Source: Selaginella tamariscina (lineage: Eukaryota; Streptophyta; Lycopodiopsida; Selaginellales; Selaginellaceae). Taken from it: a stretch of DNA of 64,000 nucleotides. The DNA is taken from NCBI GenBank assembly GCA_003024785.1, contig PUQB01000067.1, forward strand, positions 515,348-579,347, read 5' to 3'. Positions 1 to 10,783 of this stretch are shown here, piece after piece (position 1 is the first letter of the stretch; each line of letters opens with the position of its first letter). The notes under the pieces were generated by a model, which was not told where the DNA came from, did not search any database, and saw nothing but the letters and a program-made list of their open reading frames with translations. A program made the translations under genes and the position numbers.

Positions 1-1262
1 ACTTGTGGAGACGCTGGAGCATGCACTTTGGGGTACGTCTGTCACCATTCAACGTAGTAGTAAAACAAGTTGGTTAACCAACAGGGCTGGAGCAGCAAGG
101 CCAGGGCCATCGTATGCGTATCTTGGAACTTCAGGGTACGTGGTTGTTTTTACCACTAATTAACTTTCACTCTTGTAGATGGGTGGCAGGATCGTTCCAG
201 TCTCAGCAAAATCAAGGGGTAAGCTCAAAAGGTTCTCTAACTGGTTGTAACCTAGATATGTGTGACAGCATTGTGCACCCGGAGTGTTCAGGCTGGGACA
301 TCCCGACCCTTCCTTGGTTTTCAAGACAGGTAACTTTGTTATGATGTACTGCATAAACGCTTTTGCAAACTAAGGTTTGCAGGATCGGTTATGACGGCTG
401 GAGGGAATCTGGCTTGGGTAGCAGAAAACCTGACTGCCGGCATTTCACTCGTGGAAATCAACAAGCTTGCTGCATCTGCTTCCCCAGGATGTAGCGGCTT
501 GCTGTATCTTCCCTTTATAAATGGTGTCCGTGACCGGTTGGGGATGAAATTCAGACTAACGAGTGTTTGCGTTTTGAACAGGCGAACGGTGCCCGATCGA
601 AGATCCAAACTTCAGGGCAGCTTTCATTGGGATCTCAACAAGTACGAGCCAGGCAGACATGCTTCGTGCCGTAAGTAGAAAATGCCTTTTTCTGTTTCTG
701 AGTGCTGCTGCTCCTCCAGGTTATGGAAGGAGTTGCATTTTCCATGCGTTCCGCTGAAGAGGCTATGACAGGCGAGAAGCTAGATGGTGCAACTAACTTG
801 AACACCTACCATGTGGTTTTAATGGTTAAGCGCAATTTCTTGCAGTGCCAGCACCATTGCGTTTAGTTGGTGGCGGAGCCAGGTCTACCCTGTGGCCTCT
901 GATAATGGCTGCAGTCTTCGGTCGGACTGTCGAAGTTCTAACTGACTCACAGGTACTCTGGTAATGTAACTTTTTGCCTCACTGCGTTCTCTTTTGGGTA
1001 GGATGTGGGCGTTAAGGGGGCGGCAGTCTTGGCTGGGAAATGGCTTGGTTGGCACTCTGATCTCTCCCCTGGAGGCAAGTGAAATTGATGTCAAAAGATT
1101 ATCATAATCTTTCGTGTTCGAACAGGCTCTTGGCTGGACGTGAAATTAACTTACGAACCTTCCTCTTCAGATATTGTAGCTTACGGGGACTTGTACATGG
1201 CTTACTGTCAAGCTAGCAAGGCATTAGAACATGTTTTCACTAGGCTTTCCCATCACAAGTAG
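1..1262 (+). CDS. FGGY-family carbohydrate kinase (xylulokinase/ribulokinase type), C-terminal part
   Basis: The 3' portion of a sugar kinase that phosphorylates a pentulose or related sugar with ATP. The 5' end lies outside the window. Short exons joined by roughly 50-nt GT-AG introns give the FGGY C-terminal signatures: GLLYLPFINGER (about 492-560, continuing after an intron with CPIEDPNFRAAFIG), the helix MEGVAFSMRS (about 723-752), and the adenosine-binding GGGARSTLW (about 871-897). The chain ends at TAG 1260-1262 after a Leu-Ser-His-His-Lys tail. The exons before about 380 are poorly resolved by eye. The family is clear; the substrate is not, and xylulose or ribulose are the usual ones in plants. 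Confidence 0.75.
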
Positions 1263-1399
1263 AAGCTTGTCTTATGCACTGCTAATGGCTCCAACCAAAG
1301 GCTAACACCAGCAGGTTTAGATGCTAGGACAACCGTCTAGTTGCACCAAAGGGAAAGGAAGCAATACTCTTAACAACAAAATTATAAATGAACTTGGAA

Positions 1400-2780
1400 T
1401 CATCTCATGCTTCCAGCTTGCAATACGTCGATCATGTTAAACAACTTCTTCTCCGACTTCTCCTCAATCTGGAACAAGAAGAAAAGAGCAGACGTACATG
1501 GTACGTATGATACATGGATAATAACTACCTTCTTTGCCAGAAACAAAACAGCATCGACTGTGCCTTGTGCATAGATGCTCCTGCCACACACATTGTGCTT
1601 GAACTCAAAGAAAACGCTGGATATATGGAATATATGGTGTCGTAAGAGTCTTCTAGCTGTAATAAGGCACTCAACTTACGTTCCATCAGGAGAGACGATC
1701 TGATATGTATGAAATGCATGCCCACTCAAATACTGCTCCGGGACTCCCATCCTTGCCATTTGCTCCTTGGGATCTCTCACCATCTTAACCTGCATGCAAC
1801 TAGGGATTGCGACGGACAATGCCAATGAAAAACTGTAACTTACATCCTCATCTTTGAAGTCTAAACCCAGCTTGCGTAGGCTGGAAATGACTGCTAGAGC
1901 TGTTCCTGAGGTGTCCACTTTAGTAGACTGATGGGACTCTATCACCTAGAACACATACGGACAATTTGAGCCGGACAAACTACAAACTACAAAAGAGGAA
2001 AATGAATTTTCTTACCCGTAAACTGTAGCCTGAAAATGCTCCTGGAAACTGCTTCGCCATGATTTCCATTGCGGCTACAAAAGCAACAACCTGTAACATG
2101 CGTTAAAATGTTAATACACACCGAGGCGTTGTGTGTAAGGTACCTGCTTTCCCATCTGCGGTGCAACGACTGCATAAGTACCAGAGTTGTTCACTACATC
2201 ACGAAGTTTCTGTCTGTCTCCACCCGTAGTTCCCATTACAAAGGGAAGGCCTTGCCTGCAGTAGAACTCCGCATTGTCTGAAATAACAGTTGAGCTTAGC
2301 CACCAATAACGTAAACATAGACTTAGTTACCGTTAACAGCGGCTGGGAGTGTATAGTCCACAACGATGACATTAGGGTACTGTAAGATCACCTTCTTAAT
2401 AACATCCTCCCTCTCACAAACCTCGCGTATGTCAACTTGTACGTCCCCAAACAAAACCGTTTTAACCCCTCTTCCGGGCCCTGTCAAGCTCAACGGGACC
2501 AAGCTGAGTCCTGAGTTAAGAGCTGCCTCTGCAACAGCGCGCCCAACCTACCCTGTACAATCATTCACCTGCAAACACAAATTTTAGAAACCGATCCTCA
2601 AGGTCAAAATTAGCGATTTCTTACCATGACGGGAACGGGGTAAACAATGGGCGCCTCCAAATTTTTGGCTGGCATCTCCATGGAAAGCTTGGAACAGCGA
2701 ATAGTGACGAATCTGGTGCGTCTCGGACCAGAAATGCAAGCTGGGTTCAGATCCGCTACTGCTAGCCGACTGCTCTGCAT
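1400..2780 (-). CDS. dapB: 4-hydroxy-tetrahydrodipicolinate reductase, plastid type
   Basis: NAD(P)H-dependent reductase of the diaminopimelate route to lysine in plastids. The start at 2780 gives MQSSRLAVADLNP and about 35 residues rich in Ser/Arg, as in a transit peptide, before the conserved EAPIVYPVPVMVNDCTG. Later exons carry VDYTLPAAVNDNAEFY, FVMGTTGGDR, APQMGKQVVAF, FPGAFSGYSL, ESHQSTKVDTSGTA (catalytic His and Lys region), SGHAFHTY and NVCGRSIYAQGTVDA, ending NMIDVLQAGSMR. The order and spacing match plant DapB1/DapB2; the paralogue CRR1 is less likely because the catalytic residues are kept. Oddity: the Gly-rich loop near 2547 reads NDCTG-TAG-VGRAV, an in-frame stop where homologues have Lys. 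Its 5' end faces SC35 across 123 bp. Confidence 0.88.
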
Positions 2781-2903
2781 TTCCACACGTAAACCCTAAA
2801 CCCCGAAGGACAGTCCTTGACAGAGGGCTGCCACGTATATAAGCTGTTCGATAAGCTTAGCCTCACTCTTTGGCTAGGCCTAGGGTTGGAGCTGTGGGCG
2901 ACC
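2781..2903. promoter_or_regulatory. Shared divergent promoter of dapB and SC35, with telo-box and TATA
   Basis: Only 123 bp separate the two opposed start codons. A telo-box (AAACCCTAAA) sits at 2791-2800, and TATATAA at 2836-2842 lies about 66 bp upstream of the SC35 ATG. Telo-boxes with TATA are common upstream of plant ribosomal and RNA-processing genes. Assigning the TATA to SC35 is inference from distance. Confidence 0.5.
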
Positions 2904-4076
2904 ATGTCGCACTTTGGGCGATCGGGTCCGCCTGACATTCGCGACACATACTCTCTTCTCGTCCTCAACATCACCTTCCGTAAGTGATTGAATCTGCATT
3001 AGCCTGCTGATCATCTCCTGCTTCAGGGACCAGCGCGGATGACTTGTATCCCCTGTTCGACCGATATGGGAAAGTGGTTGATATTTTCATTCCCCGAGAC
3101 CGTCGGTAAGTAGAATTTGTTTCTGTTTTCCATATCTCTGTGGGCGTTTCATAGAACTGGGGATTCGAGGGGATTTGCTTTCGTTCGCTACAGGCATGCT
3201 GACGAAGCTCAGAAAGCAATCGAGAGGCTTGATGGTATGGTATGCATTATTCCCATATCAAAGAAGGCCCACAACTCTTGTTTCGCAGGTAAGAACGTGG
3301 ATGGACGGAACATTGTTGTCCAGTTTGCCAAATATGGAAGGAACGACGAGTCAATGTGAGTCTTAGCTTTTCGTGGTTCACCCTGACAATGTTTTTCAGT
3401 CACCGAGGGAAGATATCTTCTTCCAGCCCAATATGGCGAAGCAGGTCAAGGAGCCGTAGTCCCAGGAGAGGAAGGTAGGAAAGAAAATTAGAAATACTCA
3501 TAGTTTAGGACTCACGTCGCTGTATGTGCCTTCTAGAGGGGAGTACGATCACTATCGAGAAGGGGACAGATATAGAGACCGCAGACGTAGTCGCAGCCGC
3601 GAGAGATATGAAAGAGATAGGCGTCGGGGAAGAGACCACAGAAGGCGGAGTCCAAGTCGGAGCCGAAGCCGAAGCCGAAGCCGCAGTCGGGGTCGGGGTC
3701 GTGATAGCCGAGAAGGACGTAACTGCCGTAGCCGCAGATCCCGCAGTACTTCTGTTGATAGGCAGAGATCTCCTATTCAAAGGTGATTTTTATAACAACT
3801 ATCGTTGCCTTGAGCAACACTATCTTTCTTCCTTCTTACCGGAGCAGCCCGTCCGAGGGTCGTCGGAGCGCTTCGCCAGCTCCTAGAAGCCCATCGCCTA
3901 TGCGGAATTTGGGTCGCCGAAGTGTGTCTCCTGCGAGGGAAAGCCCAAGTCCTTCACCAAATGCCAAGAGCCCCGTCAATGGACGCAATCCATCTCCAGC
4001 TTCGGATGCGGAGGTGGTTAGTTCATTTTAGGCTCTGAAATTCATTCTGACGTCTTGCTGATGGCAGGAGTCGTGA
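2904..4076 (+). CDS. SC35: SC35-type SR splicing factor (RRM plus RS domain)
   Basis: Nuclear pre-mRNA splicing factor that binds exonic enhancers and recruits U1/U2 snRNP. MSHFGRSGPPDIRDTYSLL at the start is nearly identical to plant SC35. One RRM spans residues of about 15-95, with RNP2 LLVLNI and RNP1 RGFAFVRY, and ends VVQFAKYGRND. A linker HRGKISSSS follows, then a long Arg/Ser domain encoded by 3420-4020 (SRSRSRSRSRSRGRGRDS and SPS repeats). Exons are separated by introns of about 45-60 nt. The final exon either runs to the stop at 4029-4031 or splices at about 4019/4068 to a stop at 4074-4076. Intron retention in such genes is a known autoregulatory mode; that is not shown here. Confidence 0.9.
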
Positions 4077-4680
4077 TAAAGTGGTCCTCCTCCGGTTCTT
4101 CCATGGACACAGTAGTAGTACTTGATGCCAGGGACGCATCTAGTTGAGGCACCTCAGCTAGCTGGTTCGTCTTTACTATTTTATATTGCATATTTCTTGT
4201 TTTTCCGCTGTCTTCCCTTTTAAAGAGTTCCATGTTATTGCTATGCTAAGTTGCGTGTTGTTCTGTCTTGCATGCAAGTGACGTGGAATGTGCTGTGACG
4301 CTAACAGTGCTGCTCGTTGTGGCTGATGGAGCACTAGGCAGTGCTGGGCAGAGTTGCTGTGATACCACATGTGTCGGAACTGGTATATACGAAAAGATAA
4401 ACAGAACGCAAAAAGCGTGGGCCACCGTGTGCAACGTCGTGCAAGAGGACGTGAAAACGACAGAAACTTAATATGAAATATTTACTTGGGTCAACTAGTA
4501 GAAAACAAGGAGCCTCCGGCCAATGCATGTCCTCATGAGCTAGATAGGTTCCAGGAAAACGCGTCTTTTGCCCTTTTGGATCGCCCTCTAGTCGTTGACC
4601 AAGTGCAATGGGAGCTTGTATAATTTGAGAGAGGTCTTTGTGAGAGAGAGAGAGAGAGCGAGAGAGAGAGGCAGTTAATC
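4077..4680. other. Intergenic, with (GA)n microsatellite
   Basis: No supported gene. It probably holds the SC35 3' UTR and the NAR2 promoter. A GA dinucleotide tract at 4642-4670 lies immediately before the NAR2 ATG, so it is probably in the 5' UTR. Confidence 0.6.
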
Positions 4681-5350
4681 ATGGCATGTGTTTTCGTGTG
4701 GCTGGTTTTAGCTGTTCTAGTGCAAGCGGCTCAAGGAGGGGTTCTCTTCTCGTCCCTCCCTCAAACTCTCGCTGTGAGCGTTGGCATGAACGACTTTGGT
4801 CGATACGCTAGCTGTAAGTTAAAACGGTTGTTGTTTGTTTTCATGTTGAATGAGAAATTGTGTTGCAGCTGTGGAGGCAGGTGTTGACAAGCTGTTCATC
4901 AAATGGTCCGTCAATTCGTCAGCTGCAACAGCAACCGACTCCTTGAAGAGCGTAGCGATTAAGCTGTGCTATGCACCACCAAGCCAGGTTGACCGAGGCT
5001 GGAGGAAGACAACAGACGACTTGAAGAAGGACAAGACGTGCCAATTCAACATTGCCAAGCAGCCTTTCACTGTTGCGGGCAACACAACGGTGTGGACCAT
5101 CAAGAAGGACATCCCTGGAGCCCAGTACTTCGTCCGTGCCTACGCCTTAAATGCCACCGGAAGTGAAGTTGCCTATGGGCAGAGTACCAACAAGGCCAAG
5201 GCGGAGAATATATTCACGGTGGTGCCCATCTCCGGGCGGCCCAAGTCCCTTTACATTGCTACGATCTGCTTCTCACTCTTCTCGGTCGGCTCGCTATTCA
5301 CCTTCTTCACTATTGAGAGGAAGATGGCAGCTGCCAAGAAAGGAAAGTGA
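4681..5350 (+). CDS. NRT3: NAR2/NRT3 partner protein of high-affinity nitrate transporter
   Basis: Small plasma-membrane protein that binds NRT2 and is required for high-affinity nitrate uptake. An N-terminal signal peptide (MACVFVWLVLAVLVQAAQGG) is followed by LFSSLPQTLAVSV. One intron (about 4814-4868, GTAAGT...GCAG) leads to exon 2 with KLFIKWSVN, the family hallmark KLCYAPPSQVDRGWRKT, KDKTCQ, YFVRAYALNATGSEVAYGQST and SGRPKSL. A single C-terminal membrane helix (about 5252-5320) and a basic tail ending KKGK complete it. Length is about 205 residues, normal for the family. Its functional partner NRT2 is at 21,776-23,440 on the same strand. Confidence 0.93.
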
Positions 5351-5661
5351 CTTTGAAAATAGAAATGTGTACGTATTTATTTGTACGAATGAGAACCTTG
5401 CCGTGTATAAAATTTGTAACGTGCAACGAAAAGTCAGCATGAAACTTGTCCCTTAGAAACCAGTAAAAGTGTGCGCACGCATGGGGGCATGTGCTTGCGG
5501 CCAGCTTGTACCCCCAGCAATCCCAGATTTCCCCGTTGAACATGCTTCAAAATGTGGTAACATGGAGCTAGCTAGAGTTATGCCAGACTTCAAGTCCAAG
5601 GAATTTAGTCTGTACAGCCGTGTAAGCTTAAAAGAGGCCATGCAAGGGAGCAGAGAGACCA

Positions 5662-6021
5662 ATGGAGAGCTCCAAAACGTTTCCTTGGTGCTTCGTCTTT
5701 CTCGTCTTGCTGATCATGACTAGCAGCGTTCATGGACAAGGCCCGGGGAGGCGCAGGAGGCAAACGACTTGTGATGCGAACCCACTCATCTGCTTGGATC
5801 CAAGAAGCCAGGCACCAGGACCAATCTGCTGCGACAGGAGATGCGTGGATCTCTTCAATGACAATGCCAACTGCGGCCGCTGCATGAACCGCTGCCGCTT
5901 TGGCTACAGCTGCTGTAGGGGTCGCTGCGTTGACATCAACAGGAGCAGAAGGAACTGCGGTGCGTGCGGGAACACTTGCCAAAGACCCCTCCGCTGCGAT
6001 TTTGGAATCTGTGGGTATTAG
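5662..6021 (+). CDS. STIG1-like secreted cysteine-rich protein
   Basis: Single-exon, 119-residue apoplastic protein. A signal peptide (about residues 1-25, hydrophobic FVFLVLLIMTS) precedes a basic stretch RRRRQ, which may be a processing site. The Cys-rich domain then shows the Stig1 pattern: CDANPLICLD, ICCDRRCVDLFNDNANCGRC, CRFGYSCCRGRCVDI, RNCGACGNTC and a final CDFGICGY. Relatives include tobacco/tomato STIG1, which promotes pollen-tube growth, and GRIM REAPER, which acts in ROS-triggered cell death. The role here cannot be set from sequence. Confidence 0.9.
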   Translation: MESSKTFPWCFVFLVLLIMTSSVHGQGPGRRRRQTTCDANPLICLDPRSQAPGPICCDRRCVDLFNDNANCGRCMNRCRFGYSCCRGRCVDINRSRRNCGACGNTCQRPLRCDFGICGY

Positions 6022-6086
6022 TTCAAAAAACCATGTATATGATGCCGTTTGGCCGGTAATATAAAACCGCAGTCATTAAATTTGAA

Positions 6087-7247
6087 TCAGGGCTTGTTGT
6101 GCTGTTCTTGTTGTCGCTTGGCGGCCTTGACAGAGAACGTGTTCTCTTTGGCCCTTGCAATGTTCTCAATCTTCTGTTGGCAGTCTGTTTGTCTTGTGTT
6201 CTGTCCGTTTCTTATCACAGTCAGCCACGCACTCTCTACAGACTGCTCATGACGTGGCTCGATACAACCACCCAACATGGAGAATTTCTTCATCCTGTCC
6301 GCTAGAGACGTTGCTGCAGACGAGGGGATGGAGACAGGCGGAGGGGGAGGGGGAGGGGGAGGGGGAGGCTCCTCAAAGCTGCCGCTCTGTTTCTTCAGTG
6401 CAGGCTTTAATCTGGGTGCAGCAGTTCGGCTTTCCTCGTCTATAGTGTGTAGTTGCTGCTGGCTGAGAGAGCAAGGCTCCTCTGTAGTCGGATTTTTATC
6501 TCTCGCCACTGGCCAAATATGATGATCGTAAGGAGAGGGGCTAGAGGGAGAGGATGAGCTAGGAGAGTAGGACGACGACTGTTGCTCCTTGCACACAGGG
6601 CAAGTGGTGGTGGAGAAGAAACGAGGTTTGTCTTGGATACAATCAATATGACAGTTGTGGTCACAGTCCCATGGCGCCACCGCATCATCTTCCACTATTA
6701 CGGCTTGCCCACATATAGCACATGCATTATTGTTGTTCTTCTTGCTATACGCGTTGCGTTGAACAGCAACCGGAAGATAGAGCTGCCTATGCGATAAATG
6801 GGCTGGCCGCACACACTGAACGGGATAGCGGCAGTCTGTGGAACCTGGTGGTGCAACAATCATAGGCCCCGCAGGAGGCAAGGAATGCAAACCTTGAAGT
6901 GACGACATCTTAAGGAGATGGGTGGTTAGCAGCTGCCTGGGGATGTTGACCAGCAAACCGGCCTCACCGACCCATACACGGATGCCGCGAGCTGACAGCC
7001 GCTTCACCTCTCCTAGCAACCACTTGTGCCGATTGCAACGGACTGCCACCTTCTCTCCCTTGGCATACTGGTTTGACAGCTGATCGATGAGCGATGGCGA
7101 CAGTAATTTGCTGCTGGATGACTCACACAACTCCCATCTGGGGCTGTCTGGCTGGGAGAGATAGCGGTCCAAGCTGCTAGGTGCATAGTCCTTGCTCTGG
7201 CTCTCCATCCAGTCGGAGAGGTCAACATGCTGCTGCTTGTTTGCCAT
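6087..7247 (-). CDS. RING-like zinc-finger protein with polyproline tract
   Basis: About 386 residues from MANKQQHVDLSDW; an upstream in-frame ATG at 7397 is possible but would run into the divergent gene. The N-terminal half is unrecognised (KGEKVAVRCNRHKWLLGEVK looks like a small Tudor/SH3-like beta fold). In the middle is a RING-type cluster: CAICGQAV, WDCDHNCHIDCI and TTCPVC. The spacing C-x2-C, C-x-H-x3-C, C-x2-C fits an E3 ligase fold. Next come a Ser/Pro-rich linker, an 11-proline run (from the GGA repeat at about 6341-6369) and a basic C-terminus. The protein as a whole matches no family I can name. It is head-to-head with the small gene at 7424. Confidence 0.7.
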   Translation of the reverse strand: MANKQQHVDLSDWMESQSKDYAPSSLDRYLSQPDSPRWELCESSSSKLLSPSLIDQLSNQYAKGEKVAVRCNRHKWLLGEVKRLSARGIRVWVGEAGLLVNIPRQLLTTHLLKMSSLQGLHSLPPAGPMIVAPPGSTDCRYPVQCVRPAHLSHRQLYLPVAVQRNAYSKKNNNNACAICGQAVIVEDDAVAPWDCDHNCHIDCIQDKPRFFSTTTCPVCKEQQSSSYSPSSSSPSSPSPYDHHIWPVARDKNPTTEEPCSLSQQQLHTIDEESRTAAPRLKPALKKQSGSFEEPPPPPPPPPPPVSIPSSAATSLADRMKKFSMLGGCIEPRHEQSVESAWLTVIRNGQNTRQTDCQQKIENIARAKENTFSVKAAKRQQEQHNKP

Positions 7248-7423
7248 AACAGAAAACGCGCGAGAAGATTTTTGTAATAATAAAACGAACCGCAATGCCC
7301 TTTCACATTCCCATGCTAACACGTCAGCGAGGCAAAGCTCGCCACGTCGCGCTACGCGTGGCATCCCCTCGCTTCTTTCCTTTACCCTTAAATTCACTGT
7401 CGGTTTGTGAGTTCGTATAGAAG

Positions 7424-7733
7424 ATGAAGCACGCGACAGAACAAGACAAGGGCATTTCCGCGACGCAGAGCCTCAAGGCTGCAGGGGCGGCCGCCGAGGA
7501 AAACATCGTAAAGGCTGGAGCTCCCATTTCTGCTCATGTAGGTTTGCACTAACTCATTTAATTTGTTCCTCCTTTTCATCTCTTCTCAACAGATTGACAA
7601 ACTCAAGGACGAAGATACTCCAAAGACTGGTGAACAGGCTGAGGGTGGCAAGGCAGAGTTTCGTGCAGGGGAAGGAGGCCACAGCGCCCGTGAAGAACAT
7701 CCTCCTCCTTATACCAAAACTCCTTTTGTATAA
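7424..7733 (+). CDS. Small hydrophilic protein, LEA/seed-maturation-like composition
   Basis: Two exons (7424-7537 and 7593-7733) with a 55-nt GT-AG intron encode 84 residues: MKHATEQDKGISATQSLKAA, later KLKDEDTPKTGEQAEGG and a C-terminus EEHPPPYTKTPFV. It has no signal peptide, no Cys and no Trp. It is rich in Ala, Glu, Lys and Gly, so probably disordered. The composition resembles small LEA or stress-induced hydrophilins, but I do not recognise a family. The clean splice junctions and preserved frame support it as real. It shares a 176-bp divergent promoter with the RING gene. Confidence 0.6.
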
Positions 7734-8102
7734 CTTTTTAAGGGTTGGGATTTTTATTTAATAGTACTATATTAACCCCTCGTAAACAAATGTCAAAAGG
7801 AAGGCGGTAAGATTTCTTGCTCCAATGGACCACCAGAATCAAGTGCTTGCCAAATCCACCGCTGCTGCGGATACTTCCTCTTAAACCATACCAGAGTCAA
7901 CCAAATTATATACCCAACAAATTGTAGAACTGTTAAACAGACATGAAGAGAGCCTCGCGAGTAGAGTAGCAATGGCAGCAGCACCTAAACGACATCTTTC
8001 TACCAAAGCTATTCGTAGTGGGAACTCTAAACAGCTTGCAACCGCGATGACATTAGCATGCTGTTTGCCTTCGTTTCTGCCAATTAGAGAAAACGCGACC
8101 TA
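7734..8102. other. Intergenic, nothing recognised
   Basis: About 370 bp with short ORFs on the minus strand that have no coding character. Probably the 3' UTR of the small gene and the promoter of the protease gene. Confidence 0.5.
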
Positions 8103-10029
8103 ATGGCACTAACTTCAGCTATGGCGATGCGTGTTACGTGCTGCTTGCAAGGGCAGCATCTTAAGGCAAGTACTAGGGCAGCGGTCTTCAGAGTAGCCTG
8201 CAGGTCTGCAGGATGCATGGTCGTCACCCTTTTCTTGTCACTTGGAAGCCTGGACCACGCCCAAATGGCCAAGGCACAAGCTGTTGAAGAAGAATCGGTA
8301 GGGTGCGCGCATTCTGCACCAGCTATGGATGATGTTGTAACAAACGAGTCCTTGGTGGAATCTGCTTGGGAGATTGTCAACAGGTTTTACCTGGACGCCA
8401 GACAACATATGTGGTCACCAGATTCGTGGATGGTACGTACGGTACAGTCAGAGTTTATTCATTAGTAATAATAGTACAGGCTGCAAAACTCAAGGCGCTC
8501 AAGGAGCCGTTGCGCAACAGGCAAGCTGCGTATTCAGCAATCAGAGCCATGCTGTCAACTCTCAACGATCCTTTCACCCGGTTTCTGACTCCCGCGGAGG
8601 TGGGTTGGGTGGGCGGGCTGCCAACTTAGAATGTCTGACTGTTTATAGGTTTCACAAACGTCCAAGTATGACATTACGGGAGTTGGGCTGAATATTGGAG
8701 AGGAGACAGGTGAAAATGGCGAAATCCATCTTAGAGTTGCGGGGATTGTATTGGACAGCCCTGCCGAACTGGCGGGAATACAGCAGGTGAATCCTACTTG
8801 TATAAATGTCTTGGTTATGCAAATGTTTATATACGGGTGATGAAATTGTCTCAGTGGATGGCAATGCTGTGACTGGAAAATCAGCTTTCCGAGTAGCTTC
8901 CACGATTCAGGGCCGCAAGGGAACCCCCGTTGCTATTGAGGTGAACTGTTCACTTGCAATTTTGTTGATAATCGTTGTCGAGAAACAGGTGAGGCACGGT
9001 CACTGTAAAAGCGTCCAAAATTTGTGCTTTATCGCCAACAAGAAATTCAAAGCCCTGTTCGTTACCGTCTGGAACGTCCTCAAGGTGCAGGACAACTGAG
9101 AGGGTACTTACGTCTTAAAGAGTTCAATGCTGTAACCACAAGGGACCTGGTCACAGGTAGAGTGCGTGGTATACATACATATATGACTCGGACTTTTCTT
9201 CTTACGCACAGCCTTGGAGAGGCTCAAAGCTTCTGGTGCCACTTCCTTCGTACTCGATTTGCGTGATAATCTTGGGGGTCTTGTACAGGTTTGGGAGCTC
9301 ATCTATCGTTTGCCTGTAAAATATAATATCTTTACTTGTACAGGAAGGCATCGAGGTGGCTAATCTGTTTTTGGAAGATGGGGATACTGTACGTGTGCGG
9401 TGCGTGCCTGCAAATATTTACCGTGGACTGCTGTTTTGCAGGTGGTGTATACTGTTCGGAGGGGTGCTGGACCACTAAAGAGCATTGTTGCCAAAGGCCA
9501 ACCTTTGACAAGGGCACCCCTGATGGTAACTAATCTATATACTAGGCAAGCTTTTGATGACACAATTGCAGGTCCTCGTGAACAACCACACCGCTAGTGC
9601 AAGTGAAAATTGTACGCTCGTGTCCCCCCCCCCCTCCTCTCTCTCTCTTATTGTTCCGTCTGTGTATAGGTCGCTGCTGCTCTTCATGACAACTGCAGAG
9701 CTGTTTTGATCGGTAGCACAACTTTCGGCAAGGTAAGGCAGCCTTTGTAATTCTGCAAGTGGATGAGATACCGTTTGCAGGGGTTGATTCAATCTGTGTA
9801 TGAGTTTAATGATGGGTCAGGGATGGTTGTGACAGTTGGGAAATATGTAACGCCAGCACATTTAGACATAGACAAGAATGGCCTAGAGCCAGACTTCTGG
9901 AAAATGCCGGGTACGTACTCTTCTCAAGCTGCTTGCAACTGTAGCTGCTTTTGGTTTAATATAGGCTTGTCGGAAGTGGAGCGGAGGTTGAAAACATGTT
10001 TTTTGAAGCAGGAAGTTAACAAAAAATAA
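8103..10029 (+). CDS. CTPA: C-terminal processing peptidase (CtpA-like), thylakoid-targeted
   Basis: Ser/Lys protease of family S41. In plastids the best known member trims the C-terminus of the D1 precursor. The N-terminus (MALTSAMAMRVTCCLQG, then a hydrophobic stretch VVTLFLSLGSL ending AQMAKAQA) fits a bipartite lumen-targeting signal. Then follow SLVESAWEIVNRFYLD, LNDPFTRFLTPAE, and a PDZ domain (GVGLNIG ... GDEIVSVDGNAV). The catalytic core shows VLDLRDNLGG, NNHTASASE (nucleophile Ser in the SAS motif) and GSTTFGKGLIQ (catalytic Lys), then YVTPAHLDIDKNGLEPD. It has about a dozen introns near 50 nt. A C-rich/CT run at 9626-9650 lies in one intron. The end converges on BIG5 with 48 bp between stops. 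Whether it is the D1 processor or a CtpA2/3 paralogue is open. Confidence 0.88.
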
Positions 10030-10077
10030 ATTAACAAGTAATCTGGCCTGCCTGCGTTTGAAGAAAGAAAAAGATTT

Positions 10078-10745
10078 CTAGGGCGCAGCAGCAGCTGGTA
10101 AAAGAGTTATCAATCGGAGTTTGAAGAGTTCCCCAAGAGATCTCCTCACGTCCATCTGATTACTACAAATCAGCTTTGTAAAGTAAGGATAGAACTCTGA
10201 AAGATGCCGCTTGAACATATCCCCTCCATTGCCGACATCGAATTCAACACCTGCAAAGGACAGCCTTGAGTTCCATTCTATTGTTTCTAGGATTGCTTGC
10301 CTTGACAACCACAGAAGAGCGCAAGCTGAGGGAGTGATGAGCTTCCGCTTGAACGGCTTCACCAGGCGTTGGAATGAGGTTGACCGCATCCTTAAGTATG
10401 TGGCAGTAGAAAGTAATCAGACGCCGCTCTGCTTCTTCTTTCAACTGTCCGTCGTCTGCCTTGGCATGCGCAGCTTGGTTCAGAACCGCCAGGTAAATCC
10501 GTGTTCCTTCAACCTCCTGCCGAAGAAGAGTTGGTGGAGGCCTAGAAAATGTATAGCGAATAGTTAAGGTCCTGATTCTCATATTGCACAGCACGTACAT
10601 ATCGCTCAAGTTTTGTTGCATACGCACTCGCAAGTTTGCATCCGAGTTGTATGTAGAAGCAAAATCCACCACTGATAGTAAGGTATCCATTATTTGGATT
10701 TTGTGCGTGGTGTTGAGCCGAGTCCAATGTAATGCCTGCATCACA

Positions 10746-10783
<38 letters not shown>

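Noticed and set aside
7793-7984. Short minus-strand open frame with hydrophobic residues
   Set aside because: No homology recognised, no splice-supported extension, lies in a promoter-sized gap.
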